Source: Rhodovulum sp. MB263 (GTDB taxonomy: Bacteria; Pseudomonadota; Alphaproteobacteria; Rhodobacterales; Rhodobacteraceae). Taken from it: 64,000 bases of DNA. The stretch lies in contig NZ_CP020384.1 in NCBI RefSeq assembly GCF_002073975.1, forward strand, positions 3,561,001 through 3,625,000. Reading direction: 5' to 3'. This document shows positions 48,916-58,418 of the stretch, piece after piece; the stretch's first letter is position 1; every line of letters begins with the position of its first letter. Under the pieces are notes generated by a model. It was not told the DNA's origin and did no database searches. It worked only from the letters and a program-made list of their open reading frames with translations. Both the position numbers and the translations under genes were made by a program.

Positions 48916-49680
48916 ATGGCAACCCATTTTCGTGGCGCCTCGGGCTTTTTCCCGCAGCAGGCCCGGCCCGCCTCCGGGATGACCGGGCCGCAGCCGGCGA
49001 TGCGCCGCTACGAGGTCCGGGGCATGACCCCCGACGGCAGGCCGCATGACGTCGCCCGCGCCATGCCCGCCGATCCGCATGTCGACGAAGCCTTCTGCGC
49101 CTTCGCGCATGGAACCCTGATCGCCACTCCGCAAGGACCGGTGGCGGTCGAGGACCTGCTACCCGGGATGGAGATCGACACCGCCGGAGCCGGAGCGCAG
49201 CCGCTGCTCTGGGTCGGCTCGACCATGCTGGTGCCGCCTGCCGGACGAGGCCGCGAGACCGTCACGCTCACCCGGCTCACCGCCGACAGCCTCGGCCTCG
49301 GCCGGCCGATGCCCGACCTGGTACTGGGGCCGCGCGCGCGATTGCTGATGCGCCATCCCCGCTGCCGCGCCCTGACCGGCGCCGAGACGGCCTTCGCCCC
49401 CGCCACCGGCTTCGTCGACGGCACCGCGCTGATCGCGCTGCGCGTGCTACGCCCGACCCGGGTCTATCATCTGGCCCTGCACGGACAGCAGGTGCTTCTG
49501 GCCAACGGGGTCGAGGTGGAAAGCTATCACCCGGGCGAGAATGCCAGCCTTCTCATCGACAAGGCCAACCGCCTGCGGTTCCTGTCGCTGTTTCCGCATG
49601 TCAGCGGTTTCGGCGGCTTCGGCCCGATGCAGGTGCCGAGGCTGACCGCCTTCGAGATGGAGAAGCTGAACGCGGCCTGA
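48916..49680 (+). CDS. Hint-domain (Hint_2) protein
   Basis: 254 aa. From about residue 60 it has a hedgehog/intein-type start (F-C-A-F-A-H-G-T-L-I-A-T-P-Q-G-P-V-A-V-E-D-L-L-P-G), then P-L-L-W-V-G-S near 97, L-L-M-R-H-P-R-C-R near 145 and the late Y-H-L-A-L-H-G-Q-Q-V-L-L-A-N-G-V-E-V-E-S-Y-H. This is the Hint_2 family that is abundant in Rhodobacteraceae. No repeat-toxin or peptidase domain is attached, unlike many Hint proteins. Whether it splices or cleaves itself is unknown. Stands alone with RBS GGAAGG. Confidence 0.8.
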   Translation: MATHFRGASGFFPQQARPASGMTGPQPAMRRYEVRGMTPDGRPHDVARAMPADPHVDEAFCAFAHGTLIATPQGPVAVEDLLPGMEIDTAGAGAQPLLWVGSTMLVPPAGRGRETVTLTRLTADSLGLGRPMPDLVLGPRARLLMRHPRCRALTGAETAFAPATGFVDGTALIALRVLRPTRVYHLALHGQQVLLANGVEVESYHPGENASLLIDKANRLRFLSLFPHVSGFGGFGPMQVPRLTAFEMEKLNAA

Positions 49681-49704
49681 CCGGCGCCGCGCGGGCGGGC
49701 CCGA

Positions 49705-50205
49705 TCAGGCGCTCTTGCTCAGCCGCGCCTCAAGCACCTCGAAGGGCACGCCGGGCTCGTCCTTGGCGCCGCGGATCACCAGAGAGGTCTTGACGCTGGC
49801 CACGTTATCGGCGGCGGTCAGCTCTTCAGTCAGGAAGCTCTGGAAGGTCGACAGATCGGGCGCCACGCATTTCAGGATGAAATCGACCTCGCCGTTCAGC
49901 ATATGGCATTCGCGCACCAGCGGCCAGGCCCGGCAACGGGCCTCGAACCGCGACAGGTCGGCCTCGGCCTGGCTCTGCAGCCCGACCATGGCAAAGACCT
50001 GAACCTCGAAGCCCAGCTCGCGGGTGTTGATATCGGCATGATAGCCGCGGATGAAGCCCGCCTCTTCGAGCGTACGGACGCGGCGCAGGCAAGGCGGAGC
50101 CGAGATCCCCACCCGGCGCGCCAGTTCGACATTGGTCATGCGACCGTCGGCTTGCAACTCGGCGAGGATCTTGCGGTCGATGGCGTCAAGTCGGCTGCCC
50201 GGCAT
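49705..50205 (-). CDS. Lrp/AsnC-family transcriptional regulator
   Basis: 166 aa from the ATG at 50205, with GAAGGAG just upstream. N-terminal HTH: L-D-A-I-D-R-K-I-L-A-E-L-Q-A-D-G-R, then VELARRVGISAPPCLRRVRT. The C-terminal RAM domain is V-F-A-M-V-G-L-Q-S-Q near residue 73 and E-C-H-M-L-N-G-E-V-D-F-I-L-K-C near 103, which contacts an amino-acid effector. Target genes unknown; neighbours do not suggest one. Confidence 0.92.
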   Translation of the reverse strand: MPGSRLDAIDRKILAELQADGRMTNVELARRVGISAPPCLRRVRTLEEAGFIRGYHADINTRELGFEVQVFAMVGLQSQAEADLSRFEARCRAWPLVRECHMLNGEVDFILKCVAPDLSTFQSFLTEELTAADNVASVKTSLVIRGAKDEPGVPFEVLEARLSKSA

Positions 50206-50536
50206 GGCTGCTCCTTCGGTTCTTTTTTCGCGGATCATATGTCTGCGCGCGCCCATACGCAATAATATTTCTCGTCCGCGCAAGATCTTTAAATTTCCAC
50301 CAACCTGACGGCAACGGGAGTCGCGACCTGCGGACCAGCGGAAACGCACCGGCACCCGTAGCGCCAGCCGGTCCGGGCGGCAATACCGAAAACCCCGGAG
50401 GAGCGGTTCGAATCAGTTGCCGCAGAACGGTTGTTCGGTGACATTTCGCCCGGGGTAGGCTTGGGGGAATCCAAACTCGTTTTCGAAAAGTGCATTTTTT
50501 CCTGCCCCTTCCATTTTTTCAGGAAGGAATGTCAGT

Positions 50537-51349
50537 ATGACAAGGAATAAGACCCTGCGGGCCGCGACGGCGGCGATTTCCATACTTTTCGGCGCGGGAA
50601 CGGCCAGTGCTGCGGTCATCGATCTCGGCTTCGTACTGGACGGCTCTGGCAGCGTGAGCTCATATGACTTCGACAGCGCGACAGCAGCGCTCTCGGCTGC
50701 CCTGTCGCAGATCCCGACCAGCGGCGACAATCAATACCGGGTGGCGGTGACCTCTTACGGTTACTCCAGCTACACGGTGGTCCCGCCAACCGTCGTGACC
50801 GCCGCCAACATCGCCTCGATCCAGTCCGCCGTGCTGACCGCCTACAAGGACGACGGCGGGACCGACACCGCCGGGGCCATCACCTATATCACCGATCTTT
50901 TCCTCGATGAGGGGCTGGGGGATACAACCCTCATCAACATCACCACCGACGGCTCGCCGAATTCGCAATATCTGACCGAAAGCGCGGCGCTGGCCGCGAA
51001 TACGGCCGGGGTCGACGGGATCAGCCTCGAGGCGGTCGGCAGCGGGGTCAGCAGCCCCTATGCGCTGTCGAACATGGCCCGGATCGCGGGGCTCGGCACC
51101 AGCGGCGATGCCGATGACGGGGTCATCGCGGCCGATCTCGACAACCTGCCGAACGCGACCGAGACGGGCTTCGTGATCCCGGTCGCCGATTTCGACGCCT
51201 ATGGCGCGGCGATCGAGGCGAAGATCGGCCAGGTGATCGACGATACCGGCGGCAATACCGGGGTGGTTCCGCTGCCGGCGGCGATGCCGATGCTGCTGGC
51301 CGGTCTGGGCGTCTTCGGTTTCGTCCGGCGCCGTCAGACGACGACCTGA
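50537..51349 (+). CDS. Secreted von Willebrand factor A domain protein with PEP-CTERM-like (VPLPA) tail
   Basis: 270 aa. Signal peptide about residues 1-26 (T-A-A-I-S-I-L-F-G-A-G-T-A-S-A-A). vWA domain with the metal-ion-dependent adhesion motif D-G-S-G-S near residue 35 and T-D-G-S-P near 137. The C-terminus reads V-V-P-L-P-A-A-M-P-M-L-L-A-G-L-G-V-F-G-F-V-R-R-R: a V-P-L-P-A box, one hydrophobic helix and an Arg cluster, the pattern of exosortase-sorted (PEP-CTERM/VPLPA-CTERM) proteins. So it is probably processed and placed on the cell surface. RBS AAGGAATG. A terminator follows at 51401. Ligand unknown. Confidence 0.85.
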   Translation: MTRNKTLRAATAAISILFGAGTASAAVIDLGFVLDGSGSVSSYDFDSATAALSAALSQIPTSGDNQYRVAVTSYGYSSYTVVPPTVVTAANIASIQSAVLTAYKDDGGTDTAGAITYITDLFLDEGLGDTTLINITTDGSPNSQYLTESAALAANTAGVDGISLEAVGSGVSSPYALSNMARIAGLGTSGDADDGVIAADLDNLPNATETGFVIPVADFDAYGAAIEAKIGQVIDDTGGNTGVVPLPAAMPMLLAGLGVFGFVRRRQTTT

Positions 51350-51400
51350 GACCGAGGCCATCCGGATCCCCCGAGGCGGTCGCGGATGCAAAAGACATGA

Positions 51401-51433
51401 GGGGCCGCGCAGAAACGCGGGCCCCGACTTTTT
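51401..51433 (+). terminator. Rho-independent terminator after the vWA gene
   Basis: GGGGCCGCG (51401-51409) pairs with CGCGGGCCCC (51416-51425) with a single bulged base, a 6-base loop, and then TTTTT a few bases on. Located 52 bases after the stop codon. Confidence 0.8.
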
Positions 51434-51790
51434 CGTACAGGCTCCAGCCTCATTCCAGGTCAAAGCCAGACAGATGACGGCTGCGGCGAGAGATATGGCG
51501 GAAAGGAACATCTTCGGGCAGCGGTCGTTGCGGGTTACGATCCGGCGCCAGTCCTTAAGGTGGCCGAACATGATCTAGATGCGGTTACGGCGTTTGTCGC
51601 GGCGCTTGTCGTACCGGACGATTTTGCCGCGAGACTTCCCTCCGGGAGAGAGGGGCGCCAAGATTTGATCCGGTGGATCAGATCAGTCCGGAACGGCGTA
51701 TCCCCTTGTCCTGCAAGGCTTCCCGAAACCGGTCTGGTCTTATCTCCGGTCTGCTATCAGCCAGTCGACATCCCGCCGAGAGCCGCATGA
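51434..51790 (-). pseudogene. IS5-family transposase remnant
   Basis: Minus-strand translation gives D-R-F-R-E-A-L-Q-D-K-G-I-R near 51720. In another frame follow G-K-I-V-R-Y-D-K-R-R-D-K-R-R-N-R-I, a TAG stop, then MFGHLKDWRRIVTRNDRCPK and M-F-L-S-A-I-S-L-A-A-A-V-I. That is the C-terminal third of an IS5/IS427-type transposase (typical R-R-N-R-I-E-I-M-F-G-R-L-K-D-W-R-R). The catalytic Glu codon region carries the TAG stop, and at least one frameshift separates the two parts. Inactive. Confidence 0.8.
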
Positions 51791-52223
51791 CGACCGTGCG
51801 CCCACATGCTCCCCTGAAATGTTCCCGCTGTGAGGTAATCTGTTCTTCAACGGAGGAGATGGGCCGATGAGCCGGTCAGGGTCGATCCGTGACATTCCGT
51901 CACCGCTGAAAGGAGAGAAAACGAGAAGAGACGAAAAGAGACAACCCGGTCGCGCGGCCCCGGACGGGGGCTTGCGGCAGGTAAGCGGGGCGAGGCTGAG
52001 AAGAAGGGAGCGGAGATGGATGCGAAGGATTAGGCCGAGGGCGAGAAGCGGGTGCAGCCGTCAGCTGATTTTCCCAACAGCGCTACCGCAATGCGCAAAA
52101 AGCTGACTGCACTGAAACGTCTAAAACTCTTCACTTAATTTTCTGGCGACTGAAGCTCTCCAAACGGAAACTTCACATTGTCTCGGCAGTATCCCGCCAC
52201 GTGGCTCAAGTGCGGGAATTTAC
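51791..52223. other. Spacer upstream of the chemoreceptor
   Basis: 430 bases with no gene recognised. The last 130 bases are clearly AT-richer than the window average and should contain the chemoreceptor promoter. A purine-rich run (AGAAAACGAGAAGAGACGAA) lies at 51916-51935. Confidence 0.4.
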
Positions 52224-54365
52224 ATGCGTCTAAGGATCTCGATACAGTCGGCGATGTTAACCATCATCCTGTTAGCTGCGGCGATCATGGTGGGGATCAT
52301 CCTTCTGTTCCTGCAAGGGGACCGCATGCGGGACAGCTTCGACGAAGATGTTCGACGCTTCGAGGAACTGGTGCAAACCCTTGACGAGCTTGAGATGAGT
52401 TTTCTCAACGCGAGGCGCGCCGAGAAGGATTTTCTGCTTAGACAAGACGTGGGAAGTATTGCTCGTCACGCCGAAGCCATGACCCTTCTGAACGAGCGGT
52501 CGGCACATGCTCGCATCCTGACCCCGGATACCGGGGGAGAGGTTGCCGGGCTGCTGGATGGCGTTGACAGGCTCATCAAAGCCTATGCGACCGGATTCGC
52601 GTCTCTTGTAGAAAGCCATCGCCTCCTCGGTTTCAACGAAGACGACGGCTTGCAGGGTGCATTGAGGGCAGCGGTTCATGAAATCGAGATGGTCCTCAAG
52701 GAGGCCAGCAATCCTGAGATGCAGGTAAAGATGCTGATGATGAGGCGCCATGAAAAGGACTTCATAATGCGTGCCGATCCAAAGTACCGGGATCGGCTCA
52801 ACGCAAGAGTTGAAGAGTTTCGCGCCTTCCCTGCAGACTACTATGCCGACGAATCCCGGCGTCTCAGAATCGATAACCTTCTGGAAAAGTACCAGAAATC
52901 ATTCAATGCCCTCGTCGAGGAAACACTTCGAGAACAGCGGCTGCAACAGGACCTCTCGGCGGCATTTTCCGAAGTCGAGCCATTGGTTTCCCGGTTGCAT
53001 GAAGTCTCTCGAAAACGGAAGAATGAGGTATTTTACGCGGCAACCGTGGCAACGGCATCGGCGCATGAACGCGTACTGACTCTGAGCGCTGCGGGGCTCG
53101 TTGTTTTCGTGCTGCTCGCCCTCTCGGTCTCGATGGCGATCTCGAGACCCTTGAGGACAGTAAGTGCCGCTTTGCGCAAGATCATGGATGGCGATTTTAG
53201 CCATGCACTCAGGCCGTCTTGGATCGCGGAGGCAAACGCGATTTCCACCGCGGTCGAGGTCTTTCGCAGCGACCTTGCCGAGAAGGAACAGCTGTCGCGC
53301 GACATTTCAAGCGTTATCGACGCTTGCGCGGCAGGCGATTTCTCCAGGCGTTTGCCGGATCCCGGTGCGAACAGCAGCTCCGCCGATATCATCCGCGGCG
53401 TAAATGCCATTGGCGATTCAGCACAGAAGGGCCTAGGCGACGTTTTGACCGCACTCGATACTCTTTCGTCGGGGGACCTGAGCGTCGCTATGCCGCCCGG
53501 ACATCAGGGCGTTTTCTTGGATATTTCCCGTGCGCTCGAGAGCGTTGTCTCCAATCTCGCCGGTATCGTACTCCACCTTTCGAGGAGCAGCGAAACGCTG
53601 AATCGTACGGCCCGGAAAATTGCTGACAGTGCGGACGACGCTTCGCAACGCGGTCAGAATTCGGCGGCCTCGCTTGAAGAAACCGCAGCGGCGCTGCAGA
53701 CTCTCGAACACAATGTCCGCGGCGCAACCGAGAACGCTAAGAGCGCCGAACGCCATGTGACGACCGCACGGGAACGGGCCGAGGCCACCCGTTCCGTTGC
53801 GGACAGCGCTGTGGATTCGATCCGCAAGATCGAGCAATCCTCGCAATCGATCGGGCGAATCACTGACATGATCGAAGATGTGGCGTTCCAGACCAATCTT
53901 CTGGCTCTCAATGCTGGAGTAGAGGCCGCCCGAGCGGGCGAGGCCGGGCGGGGCTTTGCAGTCGTTGCCTCCGAGGTGCGTGCCCTTGCACAGCGCGCGA
54001 CCGAAGCTGCGGGAGAGATCAACAGCCTTATCCGGAGCAGCGAAGGGCATGTCGTCGATGGCGTGAGGCACGTCTCTGAGACGGTCGATGCCCTGTCGTC
54101 CATTCAAGACGCTGTTGTCCACGTATACGACAAGGTCACCGAAATATCTGCAACGGCAGTCGAACAGGCGACCAGCATAACCGAGATCAACACCGCGGTC
54201 GGAAGCCTCGATCATGATGTGCAGAAGAATGCGGCCATTCTGGATGAAACAGCTACGGCAGGCCAAGAATTGACCACTGAGGCAGACACTCTGGTTGAGT
54301 TAGTGCGGAAGTTCAAGCTGCCTGCCCAAGAGCGCTCCGGTATGCACCCTTTTGCTGCGGAGTGA
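52224..54365 (+). CDS. Methyl-accepting chemotaxis protein with helical bimodular-type sensor
   Basis: 713 aa inner-membrane chemoreceptor. TM1 is about residues 9-30 ([20 protein letters not shown]) and TM2 about 290-311. The periplasmic part (about 260 aa) holds two similar helical pieces, [12 protein letters not shown] near 63 and [11 protein letters not shown] near 172, as in HBM sensors such as McpS, which bind organic acids. HAMP regions follow, then the signalling hairpin [20 protein letters not shown] near 555. The C-terminal tail lacks a CheR-docking pentapeptide. Base composition is noticeably lower in GC than the neighbours, consistent with acquisition within the island. Weak ribosome site. 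Confidence 0.9.
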   Translation: MRLRISIQSAMLTIILLAAAIMVGIILLFLQGDRMRDSFDEDVRRFEELVQTLDELEMSFLNARRAEKDFLLRQDVGSIARHAEAMTLLNERSAHARILTPDTGGEVAGLLDGVDRLIKAYATGFASLVESHRLLGFNEDDGLQGALRAAVHEIEMVLKEASNPEMQVKMLMMRRHEKDFIMRADPKYRDRLNARVEEFRAFPADYYADESRRLRIDNLLEKYQKSFNALVEETLREQRLQQDLSAAFSEVEPLVSRLHEVSRKRKNEVFYAATVATASAHERVLTLSAAGLVVFVLLALSVSMAISRPLRTVSAALRKIMDGDFSHALRPSWIAEANAISTAVEVFRSDLAEKEQLSRDISSVIDACAAGDFSRRLPDPGANSSSADIIRGVNAIGDSAQKGLGDVLTALDTLSSGDLSVAMPPGHQGVFLDISRALESVVSNLAGIVLHLSRSSETLNRTARKIADSADDASQRGQNSAASLEETAAALQTLEHNVRGATENAKSAERHVTTARERAEATRSVADSAVDSIRKIEQSSQSIGRITDMIEDVAFQTNLLALNAGVEAARAGEAGRGFAVVASEVRALAQRATEAAGEINSLIRSSEGHVVDGVRHVSETVDALSSIQDAVVHVYDKVTEISATAVEQATSITEINTAVGSLDHDVQKNAAILDETATAGQELTTEADTLVELVRKFKLPAQERSGMHPFAAE

Positions 54366-54480
54366 TCGGCTTGGATTGGATCGCAACCGCCCGTTCTGGG
54401 CCATTGAAATGTTCTCCGCGCCGCCTTCACTTCGCCACACCTGAGCTACTCCCCATCGGTTGGACAGTATCTGGCGTAAT

Positions 54481-55509
54481 TTAAGCTACTCTTTGCACCT
54501 GCTGATCGGGTTTGTTGATATCATTTCTCTGCCAATAAACCAGCGCCGGTGGCTTGCCGCCGAGGGCTGAGTGAGGACGCTGGTGGTTGTAGAAGGTCAT
54601 CCATTTCCGGATAGCCCCTTTCGTCTCTGATCCGGTCTCCCAGGCATGCAGGTAGACGCATTCGTATTTCAGGGTTCGCCACAGCCGCTCGATGAAGATG
54701 TTGTCGAGGAATCGGCCTTTCCCATCCATCGAGATGCGCACACCGGATCGGCGGAGCCGGTCGGTCCAGGCGCAGGACGTGAACTGGCTGCCCTGATCCG
54801 TGTTCATGATCTCGGGCGGGCCGAACTTGTGGATGGCCTCGCTCAGTGCTTCGACGCAGAAGTCGGCCTCCAGGGTGTTCGAGATCCGCCAGGATAGAAC
54901 CTTGCGCGTGTGCCAGTCCATGATCGCTATGAGGTATAGGAACCCGCGGCGCATGGGCAGGTAGGTGATGTCCGAGCACCAGACCTGGTTCGGACGATCC
55001 ACGTGCAGCCCTTTCAGAAGGTAAGGATAGGTCTTGTGTCCTTTCGCCGGCCTGCTCGTGTTGGGCTTCTGGTAAATCGGCATCAGCCCCATGAGGCGCA
55101 TTAGCCGGCGTATTCGCTTCTCGTTCACGAGATGCCCGTCATTGCGCAGGTGCCAGGTCATCTGGCGGACACCGAAGAACGGCGTCTACAGGAACTGCTC
55201 GTCGATCTGCCGCATCAGGCCGAGGTTCTGTGCGGTCTCTCCCTTCGGCTCGTAGTAATAGGACGAGCGCGCAATCGACAGCAGCCTGCACTGCTGACCG
55301 ATGGACAGCTGAGGATGGTCAGGCTCGATCATACCGCGCCTCACTTCCCGCCCCAGGGCTTCAGCTTTCGTTCCAAAAAAGAGTTGGCCACCGCCAGCTC
55401 CCCGATCTTGGCGTGGAGCTCCTTCACCTGCTCCTCGTCGATCTCGGGTCTCTTGCGGCCACCGCGCTCGAACACGCCGGACGCGCCTTCGAGCAGGGCG
55501 CGCTTCCAT
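54481..55509 (-). pseudogene. IS3-family transposase orfB with an in-frame stop
   Basis: Both halves are in one frame and are parted only by a TAG at 55186-55188. Upstream of it: L-S-I-G-Q-Q-C-R-L-L-S-I-A-R-S-S-Y-Y-Y, MRQIDEQFL. Downstream: T-P-F-F-G-V-R-Q-M-T-W-H-L, N-Q-V-W-C-S-D-I-T-Y-L-P-M (Asp 1), M-N-T-D-Q-G-S-Q-F-T-S (Asp 2) and F-L-D-N-I-F-I-E-R-L-W-R-T (Glu). All catalytic residues remain, so a single nonsense change (the family normally has a sense codon at L-[E/D]-T-P) is the only defect seen. The first codons, 5' of about 55440, are read via frameshift from orfA. Confidence 0.88.
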
Positions 55510-55634
55510 TGATGGATCATCGTCGGATGCACTCCGAACCGGCTCGCCAGCTCGGCCGCCGTCTCTTCACCCTTCAGGGCTTCCAGCGCGACCTTCGCCT
55601 TGAACTCAGGCGCGTGCTGCTTGCGTTTCGACAT
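55341..55634 (-). CDS. IS3-family transposase orfA
   Basis: 97 aa, intact. HTH: F-K-A-K-V-A-L-E-A-L-K-G-E-E-T-A-A-E-L-A, then FGVHPTMIHQWKRALLEGAS, and a coiled-coil/leucine-zipper region near residues 65-90. The T6G run on the minus strand (plus positions 55375-55380 are AAAAAA) lets ribosomes slip -1 into orfB near the end of orfA, as in related elements. Confidence 0.88.
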   Translation of the reverse strand: MSKRKQHAPEFKAKVALEALKGEETAAELASRFGVHPTMIHQWKRALLEGASGVFERGGRKRPEIDEEQVKELHAKIGELAVANSFLERKLKPWGGK

Positions 55635-55714
55635 CTCTGATCTCCTTCTCGTCGAAGATCAGCAGACTGCAAATCGTAGCTTACGTCACTGTCCGAATTT
55701 CGGGGGGTAGCTCA

Positions 55715-55839
55715 CGGTCCGGCACGAATGGCTGACCCGATCCACCAGATGCCGGGACTGAACACCTAGTATCCATACGGCCCACCCATGCCTCGGGGTG
55801 CATCGGGTCATTGCCAAAGGGAAAGACCGCATCGCTCAT
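55715..55839 (-). pseudogene. 5' fragment of a gene cut by the IS3 insertion
   Basis: The ATG at 55839 overlaps the stop of the upstream 160-aa gene (ATGA), so it was the next gene of the vgrG operon. Only about 42 codons remain (MSDAVFPFGNDPMHPEAWVG, then R-M-D-T-R-C-S-V-P-A-S-G-G-S-G) before the IS3 right end. No continuation is recognisable on the other side of the IS. By position it could have encoded a T6SS effector or adaptor; the remaining residues do not identify it. Confidence 0.55.
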
Positions 55840-56318
55840 GGCGCATCTTTCGCGGGAGCGAGCACGCAGTGATCCTGGCCGCGGAAGCGTATCGCAAGAT
55901 AGGTGCAATTCCGGGTGTCCTGCCAGCACATAGCTTCGGCGGCGGCCATCTCTGCCATCGTACATCTCTCGGCGGCGCAGGTATTGGCATAGACCTGACC
56001 GTCATCGAGATTGACGCTTGTCACCACAGTTTCCGGACCAGTCAGGCCAAGGGCGGCATAACGGTCAAGAATCGCCCGCTGTTCGGCTGCCGTTCCCTCG
56101 AACGGCATCTGACTCAGGCCCATCTCACCCGCCTGCGACATCAGCGGCACGAAGGCGTTGTAGGCATCGCTCGAGCACACCATCCCCCCCTCATGACCCG
56201 CTAGCGTGACCTCGCCCTCGGGCAAGAGCATCTTCATCCGCCACACAGAAAAGGCTGCGAGTAGCAGCGCGACCACGGTCACGATCAGCGCGACGGCAAT
56301 CAGGATCTTGCGTTTCAT
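55836..56318 (-). CDS. Membrane-anchored periplasmic hypothetical protein of the vgrG cluster
   Basis: 160 aa from the ATG at 56318, with GGAGAG upstream; an earlier in-frame ATG has no ribosome site. One N-terminal membrane helix (I-L-I-A-V-A-L-I-V-T-V-V-A-L-L-L-A-A-F-S-V, residues about 5-25) is followed by a periplasmic domain with six cysteines. One is in G-G-M-V-C-S-S-D; the others are in C-A-A-E-R-C, M-C-W-Q-D, N-C-T-Y and H-C-V-L-A. Disulfides are likely. I do not recognise the family. Sitting just behind vgrG, it may be an immunity protein against a periplasm-acting T6SS effector; that is a guess from position. Confidence 0.65.
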   Translation of the reverse strand: MKRKILIAVALIVTVVALLLAAFSVWRMKMLLPEGEVTLAGHEGGMVCSSDAYNAFVPLMSQAGEMGLSQMPFEGTAAEQRAILDRYAALGLTGPETVVTSVNLDDGQVYANTCAAERCTMAEMAAAEAMCWQDTRNCTYLAIRFRGQDHCVLAPAKDAP

Positions 56319-56347
56319 CTTTCTCTCCGTGCGCAAGGGATGGCCGA

Positions 56348-58418
56348 TCAGTTCAGGCTGATTTTCGGCGCATTCGCTGTGATTTCGCTTCCACCGACCA
56401 TTCCAATGCCGTTTTCTAATTCCATGAACAGCGTGTCTCCTCGCAGCCGGACATAACCGTCGGATGTCATACGCAACTCCGCCTTTCCGACACGCAGTTC
56501 AAGCTCGCCATTCGAGACAATGCTAGCCACGTCACCAGCCTCGATAGTCGCTTGCGATCCCGCAACGAGCTGGATCGAATGCCCCGCATTCTCGAAGATC
56601 GACCGCCCGACATTCACGGTCTTCGTCACGCCGATGGTCTGCGCCTTCACTCCTGCGGTGGCTTCATTGATCACCTGGTCCGCGAACAGGGAGTATACGC
56701 CGCGACCGAGCTGGTTAATGCCTGGTATAGGCATCTTCACCGCGATAGAAGAAATTCCCTCGACCAGCTTGCAGAACTGGTCGTTGAGCACACGCCCAAC
56801 CCCGCTCGGACCGACATGCAGCGTCATTGAGCCATGCACGGACTCGCTGTGGTTGCCGTCTACCTCAATGGCCTTGTGCTGGCCGATGCTTTGCACCCAG
56901 TTGTTATCGACGCGCTCGGTGTGGTTGTTGTTGGTCTTTTCGTTGCGGTCCTTTTGGGCGTGAATGAAGATCTCTTCGCGCTCGCGCTCGTCCGCTCTGA
57001 TGGCTATCGGTGCGGAAGGTAGATCGCGTCTTGTTGGCGGGCAGATCATAGGGCACCGGGTTCCGGCCGTTATAGACGCACCCCGTGACCAGCGGCTTGT
57101 CGGGGTCGCCGTCGAGGAACTCGACCACCACCTCCATGCCGATCCGCGGGATCACCATCCCGCCCCAGCCCGCACCGGCCCAGCTTTGCGACACCCGGCA
57201 GCGCATCGACCAGGCCTCGTCCAGGTCCCAGTGGAACCGCACCAGGATCCGCCCGTATTCGTCGCAGTCGATCTCGCCTTCGCCGACCACCGTCGCCGTC
57301 TGCGGGCCCCGCACATCGGCCCGCGCGGTCTTCTGTTCGGGCAGAAGCGGAGCTTCGACCGGCATCAGGACATATTGCCCGTCATAGGCGCGGCCGTCGC
57401 CATCGTCCGACCCGCCCGAGCCATAGTTGTCGGCGGTGTAGGAGTGCCGGGCGCTCAGGCACATGTACTCGCCGCCGGTCCCGGGCACCGGATCGCCTGA
57501 CAGCGTCACCCGGAGGCCCGCGCCAAGCGCGACGATATCGCCCTCGGCCTCGTAACGCCGGTCCTGGCCGCGTTCGCCCGCAGCGCGCAGCTCGGCCACC
57601 ACCCGGCCCCGGCCCTGATCGAGGTAATCGCCCGGCCAGTCGAAGCTTTCGATCTGGCCCTGTTCGTAGGCGGCGTCGCCCAGGTGGTCGGTTTCCATCG
57701 CCGCCACCGGGGTCTTGAAGTTGTAGTCCGTCAGCCGGATGGCGCCGGTCGTGATCCGCCGCGCGGGCCGCCAGGCGCGGAAATGCGAGACCTCCTCCTG
57801 GTGGTGGCCCTCGGCCGGCCGGAAGGGCCGCGCGCCGATGCTGTCATGGGCCTCGACCTGGTCGGTCAGCACCATCTCATGGGCGCCGTCCGCGTGGCGG
57901 AAATGGTAGCTGATCCCGTGCCGCTCCATCATCCGGCAGGCGAAGGCCAGGTCGCTCTCGCGGTACTGCACGGTATATTCGAGCTCGGGGTAATCGTTCG
58001 CGAGCTCCACCGTCAGCGCGCCCGCATCCGCATAGGCCGAGAGCAGCTCTGTCAGGATCTCGACCACGGTCTTGTTGTGGAAGATCCGCTGGTTACGGCG
58101 GAGGCTGGCGAGGAAGGCCCAGGGCCGCAGGCGCAGCCGGTAGCGGTGGCCATTGTCGCCCGAGCCCAGCCAGCGCGCCTCGGTGACGATGCCGTCGAAA
58201 GGGCGTTCGCCTTCCTTCGTGGTGAGGGTGACGGTGGCATGGGTCCCGATCAACCGGTCGAAATCGATGTCGGCCGAGGCGGCGAGGCAGTCGGCCGAAT
58301 AGTCGAACAGCGCGTTCAGATGATCGACGCCCTCGAACCGGCGGAGCACCAGGACATCCTGCCCCAGAACCGTGGAAATCCGGCCCATGCGGGCGTCCTG
58401 ACGGAAGAAGCCACTCAT
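56348..58418 (-). pseudogene. vgrG: VgrG-type T6SS spike protein, frameshifted
   Basis: From the ATG at 58418 one frame gives the Rhs/VgrG N-terminus and gp27-like part (R-F-E-G-V-D-H-L-N-A-L-F-D-Y, Y-T-V-Q-Y-R-E-S-D-L-A-F-A-C-R-M-M-E) and the gp5/OB part (D-E-Y-G-R-I-L-V-R-F-H-W-D, S-Q-S-W-A-G-A-G-W-G, IPRIGMEVVVEFLDGDPDKP). It reads up to R-S-T-F-R-T-D-S-H-Q near 57020. The conserved continuation E-E-I-F-I-H-A-Q-K-D-R-N-E-K-T-N-N-N-H-T then appears in a different frame, running to the stop at 56348 with a beta-helical tail. Between them the usual G-F-N-E-L-R-F-E-D segment is missing, implying a small deletion plus frameshift. About 690 codons overall. No other T6SS structural gene is in the window. 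Confidence 0.85.

Larger units (their letters stand above)
54442..55714 (-). mobile_element. IS3-family insertion sequence, complete ends, inactivated
   Basis: 1273 bases bounded by inverted repeats that start TGAGCTAC(T/C)CCCC, with a shared GGACAGT further in (left from 54442; right read backwards from 55714). It contains orfA (55341-55634) and orfB (54481 to about 55440), with a TTTTTTG slip site in the overlap. orfB has an in-frame TAG. No obvious target-site duplication: the flanks are ...CACC on the left and CGGT... on the right. Confidence 0.85.
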
